NCBI GenBank assembly: GCA_963605405.1 | Contig: CAVCUP010000031.1 | Span: forward strand, 1 to 26,015 | Source: Paratractidigestivibacter sp963605405 | GTDB taxonomy: Bacteria; Actinomycetota; Coriobacteriia; Coriobacteriales; Atopobiaceae | Direction: 5' to 3' | DNA length: 26,015 nucleotides | Shown: positions 21,427 to 26,015 of the stretch, piece by piece | Numbering within the stretch: position 1 is the stretch's first letter | Layout of the letters: the number at the start of each line of letters is the position of its first letter | Notes under the pieces: generated by a model | The model's input: only the letters and a program-made list of their open reading frames with translations | What the model was told of the DNA's origin: nothing | Databases searched by the model: none | Position numbers and translations under genes: made by a program

Positions 21427-22704
21427 ATGGAGAAGCGCCCGTTCATCAATAAAGACCAGCTCGAGGCCATATGCGCCGAGTACCCGACGCCTTTTCATCT
21501 CTATGATGAGGCCGAGATCCGCCGCCGGGCTCGCGCCCTCAACGAGGCCTTCTCGTGGAACCCGGGCTTTATGGAGTACTTCGCCGTCAAGGCCACGCCG
21601 AACCCCTGGATCGTGAGCATCCTCGCCGAGGAGGGCTGCGGCTGCGACTGCGCCACAGGCACGGAGCTCACGCTCGCCGAGGCCTGCGGCGTCACGGGCG
21701 AGAAGATCATGCTCAGCTCCAACGATACCCCGGACGAGGACTACCGCCAGGCGGCCGAGCTCGGCGCCATCATCAACCTCGACTCGCTGGACATGGTCGA
21801 CTGCCTCGTCCGCGCGCTCGACGGGAAGCTGCCCCGCATGGTCTGCTGCCGGGTGAACCCAGGCGGGACCTTCTCTTCGGCCAACGGTATCATCGGCAAC
21901 CCGCAGGACGCCAAGTTCGGCATGACGGTGCCGCAGCTCATGGAGGCGTTCGCCCGTCTGCGCGAGCTCGGCGTCGAGGACTTCGGCATCCACGCGTTCC
22001 TGGCGAGCAACACACAGGAGAACGACTATTACCCGCGTCTGGCCCGCCAGCTCTTCGAGCTCGCGGTCCGCGCCCGCGACGAGCTCGGCGTCCACGTGTG
22101 CCTGATCGACCTCTCCGGCGGCATCGGCGTGGATTACGCGCCCGAGGACCCCGCCGCCGACATCACCGCCATCGGTGAGGGCGTGCGCGAGGCCTACGAG
22201 CAGGTACTTCTTGCCGCCGGGATGGACGACGTGAGGATCTGCTCCGAGCTCGGGCGCTGGATGCTCGCGCCGGCGGGAGCCCTCGTCACGCGCGTGATCC
22301 ACGAGAAGCTCACCTACAAGGACTACCTGGGCGTAGACGCCTGCGCGGCCAATCTCATGCGCCCGGCCATCTACGACGCTTACCACCACATCTCTGTGAT
22401 GGGCAAGGAGAACGAGCCCGCGACGCGCGAGTACAACGTGGTGGGCCGCCTCTGCGAGAACAACGACCAGTTCGCCCATGACCGGATGCTTCCCGAGACC
22501 GGCATCGGTGACCTGCTGTTTATTCACGATACCGGCGCCCACGGCTTCTCGATGGGCTATAACTACAACGGGTCGCTGCGCTCGGCCGAGCTGTTGCTGC
22601 GCGAGGACGGCTCCGTCCAGCGCATCCGTCGCGCCGAGACGCGCGCGGACTACTTCGCCACCTTCGACGACGACCCGCGCTTCTCTTCGCTCGCAAGTAA
22701 ATGA
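21427..22704 (+). CDS. lysA: diaminopimelate decarboxylase
   Basis: A PLP-dependent fold-III decarboxylase of 425 residues making L-lysine from meso-DAP. The start at 21427 is preferred to the in-frame ATG at 21409, because AAGGAG lies 8 bases before it and is the site masked by the riboswitch. PLP-binding Lys55 sits in YFAVKATPNPW. Other features: GCDCATGTEL, GGIGVDY (phosphate loop), SELGRWMLAPAG, DACAANLMRPAIYDAYH, and the late active-site region CENNDQFAHDRMLPETGIGD with the catalytic Cys, then GFSMGYNYNG. It is first in the lysine operon. Other fold-III decarboxylases are possible in principle, but the riboswitch and dap neighbours settle it. Confidence 0.93.
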   Translation: MEKRPFINKDQLEAICAEYPTPFHLYDEAEIRRRARALNEAFSWNPGFMEYFAVKATPNPWIVSILAEEGCGCDCATGTELTLAEACGVTGEKIMLSSNDTPDEDYRQAAELGAIINLDSLDMVDCLVRALDGKLPRMVCCRVNPGGTFSSANGIIGNPQDAKFGMTVPQLMEAFARLRELGVEDFGIHAFLASNTQENDYYPRLARQLFELAVRARDELGVHVCLIDLSGGIGVDYAPEDPAADITAIGEGVREAYEQVLLAAGMDDVRICSELGRWMLAPAGALVTRVIHEKLTYKDYLGVDACAANLMRPAIYDAYHHISVMGKENEPATREYNVVGRLCENNDQFAHDRMLPETGIGDLLFIHDTGAHGFSMGYNYNGSLRSAELLLREDGSVQRIRRAETRADYFATFDDDPRFSSLASK

Positions 22705-22757
22705 TGCGAGGGGCCTACTCTTCGCCTCATTAGATATTTGATGAAAGGAACAGCTCT

Positions 22758-23648
22758 ATGGACATGAGCAACCTCACGGGGTCGGTCGTCGCGCTGATCA
22801 CGCCGTTCAAGCGCGACGGCTCAGTCGACTTCGAGAAGCTCGAGGGCCTGGTCGACTTCCACCTGGCCAACGAGACCGACGGCATTCTCGTGCTCGGCAC
22901 CACCGGCGAGTCGGCCACGATGACGGACTCCGAGGACCTGGCCGTGGCCGAGTGCGTCGTCCAGCGCGTGGCCGGGCGCGTGCCCGTCATCGGCGGGTCG
23001 GGCTCCAACTGCACCGGCGAGTCGCTGCGCAAGTCGCTCGAGCTGCAGAAGCTCGGCGTGGACGGCCTGCTCATCATCAGCCCGTACTATAACAAGTCGA
23101 ACGAAGAGGGCATGTATCACCACCTCGCCGACGTCATGGACGTCGTCAACGTGCCGTGCATCCTCTATAACATCCCGGGCCGCACGGGCTGCAAGATCTC
23201 GGTCAGCAACGTGGAGCGCCTCTCGGTCCACCCCAACTGCTGGGGCATCAAGGAGGCGTCCGGCGACATCTCTTACGCCGCCGACATCGCCCACTGCCTC
23301 TCTGACGACTTCCGCATGATGTCCGGCAACGACGACATGATCGTGCCGCTCATGAGCCTGGGCGCCTCGGGCGTCATCTCGGTCTGGGCCGATGTCGCGC
23401 CCAAGACCGTGCATGACCTCTGCGCCGATTACCTCGCGGGCAACGTCGAGGCCGCGCGCAGGGCGCAGATCGACAACCTCGAGCTTATCCACTCGCTCTT
23501 CTGCGAGGTGAACCCCATCCCCGTCAAGGCGGCGCTCGCCAAGATGGGCCTAATCGAAGAGTATTACCGCAAGCCGCTGTGGCCGATGGCCGACGCCGAC
23601 CGCAAGCGACTCTACCGCGCCATGAAGGGGGCTGGTCTGATTGACTAA
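22758..23648 (+). CDS. dapA: 4-hydroxy-tetrahydrodipicolinate synthase
   Basis: A 296-residue class I aldolase condensing pyruvate with aspartate semialdehyde. GAAAGGAAC precedes the ATG at 22758. GTTGES (47-52), the proton-relay Tyr137 in LYNIPGRTG and the Schiff-base Lys165 in GIKEASGD are present, as are SPYYNKS and SGNDDM. It is the second gene of the operon, 53 bases after lysA, and its last 8 bases overlap dapB. Confidence 0.96.
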   Translation: MDMSNLTGSVVALITPFKRDGSVDFEKLEGLVDFHLANETDGILVLGTTGESATMTDSEDLAVAECVVQRVAGRVPVIGGSGSNCTGESLRKSLELQKLGVDGLLIISPYYNKSNEEGMYHHLADVMDVVNVPCILYNIPGRTGCKISVSNVERLSVHPNCWGIKEASGDISYAADIAHCLSDDFRMMSGNDDMIVPLMSLGASGVISVWADVAPKTVHDLCADYLAGNVEAARRAQIDNLELIHSLFCEVNPIPVKAALAKMGLIEEYYRKPLWPMADADRKRLYRAMKGAGLID

Positions 23649-24387
23649 CGCCAACAACGTCGAGCTCACGAGCGTCATCCTTGTCGGAGGGGGCCGCATG
23701 GGCCAGCTTATTGCCCAGAAGCTCGACGCCGACGGGGGCTTTGCCACCGAGGGCATCTACGACGTGACCAACGCCGACGAGCTCGACGGCCGCGCGCCTG
23801 TGGTCGACCTTGTCATCGACTTCTCCAACAAAGACGCCCTGCCGCACGTGCTCGCCTACGTCGAGCGCACCGGCGCGGCGCTCGTCTCGGGCACCACGGG
23901 CTTCTCCGACGAGGGCCTTGCGCGTCTCCACGCCCTCGGCGAGAAGACCCGCGTGATCTACTCCGCCAACTACTCCTTAGGCGTCGCCGCGCTTAAACGA
24001 GCCGCAGCTCAGGCAGCCCTTGCGCTCGGCGAGTGGGACTGCGAGATCGTCGAGACCCACCACAACCAGAAGGCCGACGCGCCTTCCGGCACGGCGCTGC
24101 TGCTCCTCGACGCGGTGGACCCAGAGCACGCGTGCTCCGTCGCCCACGGCCGCGAGGGCATGGTGGGCGCGCGCCCGACCAAGGAGATCGGCATGCACTC
24201 GCTGCGCGGCGGCACCGAGGCGGGCACCCACGAGGTGCACTTCTTCGGCGCCGACGAGGAGGTCTGTCTCACGCACCGCGCGACGAGCCGCCAGATCTTC
24301 GTCAACGGAGCCGTGGCCGCGGCCAAGCGCCTGCTTGCGCGCAAGGAGAACGGCTTCTACACCTTCGAGCAGCTCATGTTCGAGTAA
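23641..24387 (+). CDS. dapB: 4-hydroxy-tetrahydrodipicolinate reductase
   Basis: A 248-residue reductase acting after DapA. It begins at a TTG (23641) inside the last codons of dapA, with AAGGGGGC ahead; this start gives the nucleotide-binding VGGGRMGQL at residues 16-24. VSGTTGFSDE, SANYSLGVAAL, the catalytic region ETHHNQKADAPSGTA and IGMHSLRGGTEAGTHEVHF are typical of DapB. The 8-base overlap implies translational coupling with dapA. Confidence 0.95.
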   Translation: MTNANNVELTSVILVGGGRMGQLIAQKLDADGGFATEGIYDVTNADELDGRAPVVDLVIDFSNKDALPHVLAYVERTGAALVSGTTGFSDEGLARLHALGEKTRVIYSANYSLGVAALKRAAAQAALALGEWDCEIVETHHNQKADAPSGTALLLLDAVDPEHACSVAHGREGMVGARPTKEIGMHSLRGGTEAGTHEVHFFGADEEVCLTHRATSRQIFVNGAVAAAKRLLARKENGFYTFEQLMFE

Positions 24388-24473
24388 GCTGCCGTTTGTT
24401 TCCGCCGACGATTACAGGTTTTATCCCCAGACCATTAAAGAATTCCCAGAGCAATAAGGAGAAACACCCCAGC

Positions 24474-25178
24474 ATGGACGCCCAGGAGATCATCAACTAC
24501 ATCGCCACCGCCCCCAAGAAGACCCCGGTCAAGGTCTATCTCAAGCTCAAGGAGGGCGCCGAGCTTGACCTTTCCGCCGCCGACCACGTCTTCGGCGAGG
24601 GCGCCGACAAGGTCGTCTTCGGCGATTACGCCAAGCTCGGCCCTGTGCTCGAGGCCGCCGGCGACGCTATCGAGGATGTCGTCGTGGAGAACGACGGCCG
24701 CAACACCGGCGTGCCCATGCTCAACAAGCTGGGCATCAACGCGCGCATCGAGCCGGGCGCCATCATCCGCGAGAAGGTCGAGATCGGAGACAACGCCGTC
24801 ATCATGATGGGAGCCGTCATCAACATCGGCTCCGTCATCGGCGAGGGCACCATGATCGACATGGGCGCCGTCCTCGGCGGTCGCGCGACCGTGGGCAAGC
24901 GCTGCCACATCGGCGCCGGCACCGTGCTCGCGGGCGTCGTAGAGCCGGCGAGCGCGACCCCGGTCATCATCGAGGACGATGTCCTCATCGGCGCGAACGC
25001 CGTGGTGCTCGAGGGTGTGCGCGTGGGTAAGGGCGCCGTCGTGGCCGCCGGCGCCGTCTGCGTCGAGGACGTGGCGCCCGGCTCCGTCGTGGCCGGCGTC
25101 CCCGCGCGCGTGATCAAGCAGGCCGACGAGGTCGCTGAGGGCAAGGTCGCCCTGGTCGACGCCCTGCGCAGCCTGTAG
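24474..25178 (+). CDS. dapH: tetrahydrodipicolinate N-acetyltransferase
   Basis: A 234-residue hexapeptide-repeat acyltransferase that acetylates tetrahydrodipicolinate. The N-terminal domain (1-80: MDAQEIINYIATAPKKTPVK) and the left-handed beta-helix (about 88-205: IEPGAIIREKVEIGDNAVIM, IGEGTMIDMGAVLGGRATVG, CHIGAGTVLAGVVEPASATP) closely match B. subtilis YkuQ/DapH. Its length is nearly the same. This is the N-acetyl branch, not DapD succinylation. AAGGAG lies 13 bases before the ATG. It is the last gene of the lysine operon in view, 86 bases after dapB. No deacetylase or aminotransferase follows. Confidence 0.94.
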   Translation: MDAQEIINYIATAPKKTPVKVYLKLKEGAELDLSAADHVFGEGADKVVFGDYAKLGPVLEAAGDAIEDVVVENDGRNTGVPMLNKLGINARIEPGAIIREKVEIGDNAVIMMGAVINIGSVIGEGTMIDMGAVLGGRATVGKRCHIGAGTVLAGVVEPASATPVIIEDDVLIGANAVVLEGVRVGKGAVVAAGAVCVEDVAPGSVVAGVPARVIKQADEVAEGKVALVDALRSL

Positions 25179-25247
25179 GGATAGGCGCGGGCCTTTCTCG
25201 GCGGGCTTCTTTCCCGGTAAGTGGGGGCGAGGCGAGCCCCGAAATCG

Positions 25248-25446
25248 CGCCGCGCAGTAACTTGGGGCTCCCCCCCCCGCCCTGGAACTGCGCCGCGCAG
25301 TAACAGCCCTGCCCCATCCGCCCTATAAATGCGCCGCGCAGTAACAATCCGTTGCTGCGCGGCGTTGCTTTAGGGCGGATGGGGCCCTGTCGTTGCTGCG
25401 CGGCGATATTCCAGGGCGCTTCTTGCCGCCCGGTTACTGCGCGGCG
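25248..25446. repeat. inverted array of six 14-bp repeats (3 forward, 3 inverted), 41-43 bp period
   Basis: CGCCGCGCAGTAAC occurs at 25248-25261, 25291-25304 and 25332-25345. Its reverse complement (GTTGCTGCGCGGCG or GTTACTGCGCGGCG) occurs at 25351-25364, 25392-25405 and 25433-25446. The spacers also correspond: GCCCTGGAA and CCCCATCCGCCCTA appear in both arms as reverse complements. The whole is an imperfect inverted repeat with ~100-base arms centred near 25348. A run of nine C lies at 25270-25278. No gene overlaps it. Confidence 0.92.
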
Positions 25447-25481
25447 GGTACTCGGGGCGCCGATTCCTCGCTTCGTACGGA

Positions 25482-25724
25482 GCGGAGATAGCGCGCTCGT
25501 TGGGACGACGCGCCTCCCAATGAGCGCGTTTTCTCTGCAGAAGCCTTAATTCCGTCCCAACAGGCGCCGTATTTCCGCGAATCGTTGCAGGAAGCCCCAA
25601 CGGGCGCAGTATTTCCGCAGGCTGTGGCGAGAAGTCCCAATGGACGACGTTTTTCCGCGTGTGATCGCTAGTGTTGGGCGGAGGGAAAACGCACTGGTTC
25701 GCGCACACGAAATACGCCGTCGGA
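25482..25724. repeat. second repeat family: four 40-bp direct units with flanking inverted units
   Basis: Units begin with CCCAA at 25516, 25556, 25596 and 25636, exactly 40 bases apart. Each starts with a ~23-base conserved part, CCCAAYRRGCGC then nearly GTWTTTCCGC, followed by 17 variable bases. An inverted unit precedes them (25482-25504, GCGGAGATAGCGC then GCTCGTTGGG), forming a hairpin with the first direct unit. Degenerate inverted units appear to follow at 25678-25697 and about 25708-25724. No coding sequence is supported here. Confidence 0.85.
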
Positions 25725-25738
25725 CGGAAGAGAGGCAC

Positions 25739-25770
25739 CACGGAAGGGAAGCGCCACGGGAGGGAAGCGC
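25739..25770. repeat. 16-bp tandem duplication
   Basis: CACGGAAGGGAAGCGC is followed directly by CACGGGAGGGAAGCGC, differing at one base. Confidence 0.8.
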
Positions 25771-25864
25771 CTCGGCGTGCTCACGGCGTCGGCGCGTTGA
25801 CAAAGCTCAACTGCTCTGCCCAACTCCCAACGGTCGATTTTCTCGGTAAGTGGTATAAATGGTA

Positions 25865-25878
25865 TTAAAGCGCTTCAA
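25865..25878 (+). promoter_or_regulatory. LacI-type operator-like palindrome before the alcohol dehydrogenase gene
   Basis: TTAAAGCGCTTCAA has a perfect core AAGCGCTT with near-symmetric flanks, the form of many LacI-family operators. It differs from the CGTTTAC sites of the sugar operon, so another regulator is implied. CATAAT at 25885-25890 could be a -10 box. Confidence 0.5.
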
Positions 25879-25903
25879 AAGGCGCATAATGTCCCACGGA
25901 AAT

Positions 25904-25920
25904 GACCGGCAAGGCCGGTC
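25904..25920 (+). other. 5' UTR hairpin of the alcohol dehydrogenase gene
   Basis: GACCGGC-AAG-GCCGGTC is a perfect 7-bp stem with a three-base loop, 28 bases before the start codon. It lacks a U-run. It may stabilise the transcript. Confidence 0.45.
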
Positions 25921-25948
25921 CCGAGAACTCTGAATTTTGGAGGAGAGC

Positions 25949-26015
25949 ATGGCTAACCGTTTCGTTCTCAACACCATCAGCTACCACGGCAAGGGCGCCA
26001 TCAAGGAGATCCCCG
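25949..26015 (+). CDS. fucO: iron-containing alcohol dehydrogenase, lactaldehyde reductase-like (partial, 5' end)
   Basis: Only the first 22 residues are in the window: MANRFVLNTISYHGKGAIKE then IP. This matches the N-terminus of group III iron-dependent alcohol dehydrogenases, closest from memory to lactaldehyde reductase (1,2-propanediol oxidoreductase, FucO), where MANRM-LN and G-GA appear at the same places. GGAGGAG gives a strong ribosome binding site at ideal distance. The family assignment rests on a short stretch, so substrate is uncertain. Confidence 0.7.
   Translation, partial: MANRFVLNTISYHGKGAIKEIP

Noticed and set aside
24474..25178. Succinyltransferase DapD
   Set aside because: The N-terminal domain, length and hexapeptide stretches match DapH (YkuQ), the acetyl-branch enzyme.
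25224..25240. Terminator after dapH
   Set aside because: GGGGC can pair with GCCCC, but no U-run follows. No clear terminator was found for the lysine operon before the repeats.
25248..25724. CRISPR array
   Set aside because: Repeat-plus-variable-spacer spacing looks similar at first, but units occur in both orientations, conserved parts are short and degenerate, spacers in the first block are themselves conserved, and there are no cas genes.
25352..25868. Short open frames inside the right-hand repeat region
   Set aside because: They consist of repeat sequence, have no ribosome binding sites, overlap each other on both strands, and show no recognisable protein pattern.

Overview
This is a high-GC, densely coded bacterial window. 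The gene set fits a Gram-positive anaerobe of the class Coriobacteriia, and Collinsella is my best guess: acetylated diaminopimelate (DAP) route, PTS sugar uptake, Tat-exported lipoproteins, and a YdjG/YdjI-like membrane-stress pair. That assignment rests on remembered protein families and composition; no search was run.

Left part (1-7909), mostly minus strand. A Tat-type solute-binding lipoprotein of an amino-acid ABC transporter is followed at once by a possible second gene running off the left edge. Next come a small membrane protein, a two-gene unit of 6-phosphofructokinase and an M20D amidohydrolase, a plus-strand conserved hypothetical gene and tatA, a LysR regulator divergent from a 72-residue protein, and an M20 peptidase.

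Middle (8085-15663). A plus-strand three-gene signalling operon has overlapping start and stop codons: an eight-TM sensor without recognisable kinase motifs, a complete HisKA_3-type histidine kinase, and a NarL-type response regulator. It converges on a minus-strand operon encoding a double zinc-ribbon membrane protein (YdjG-like), an SPFH protein with C-terminal zinc ribbons (YdjI-like) and a lipoprotein.

Sugar locus (15958-20995). Six LacI-type operator-like sites precede an operon of an AlsE-like sugar-phosphate 3-epimerase, an RpiB/AlsI-type isomerase, a PTS EIIBC and an uncharacterised TIM-barrel-like protein. A LacI-family regulator lies convergently at its end. The set suggests uptake of D-allose, or a related rare hexose, as the 6-phosphate and conversion through allulose-6-phosphate to fructose-6-phosphate, which would feed the phosphofructokinase.

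Lysine locus (21158-25178). A lysine riboswitch with a probable translation-type expression platform precedes lysA-dapA-dapB-dapH. DapH marks the N-acetyl branch of DAP synthesis. No deacetylase lies in the operon, but the M20D amidohydrolase at 1687-2958 belongs to the right family.

Right end (25179-26015). About 770 bases without a gene carry two different families of ~40-bp periodic repeats. One forms a symmetric 3+3 inverted array. They are followed by a LacI-type operator and the start of an iron-containing alcohol dehydrogenase (lactaldehyde reductase-like). A separate 74-bp palindromic repeat occurs twice, 5.2 kb apart, each time in a divergent promoter region. The repeats and the pseudokinase-kinase pair are the most novel-looking items.
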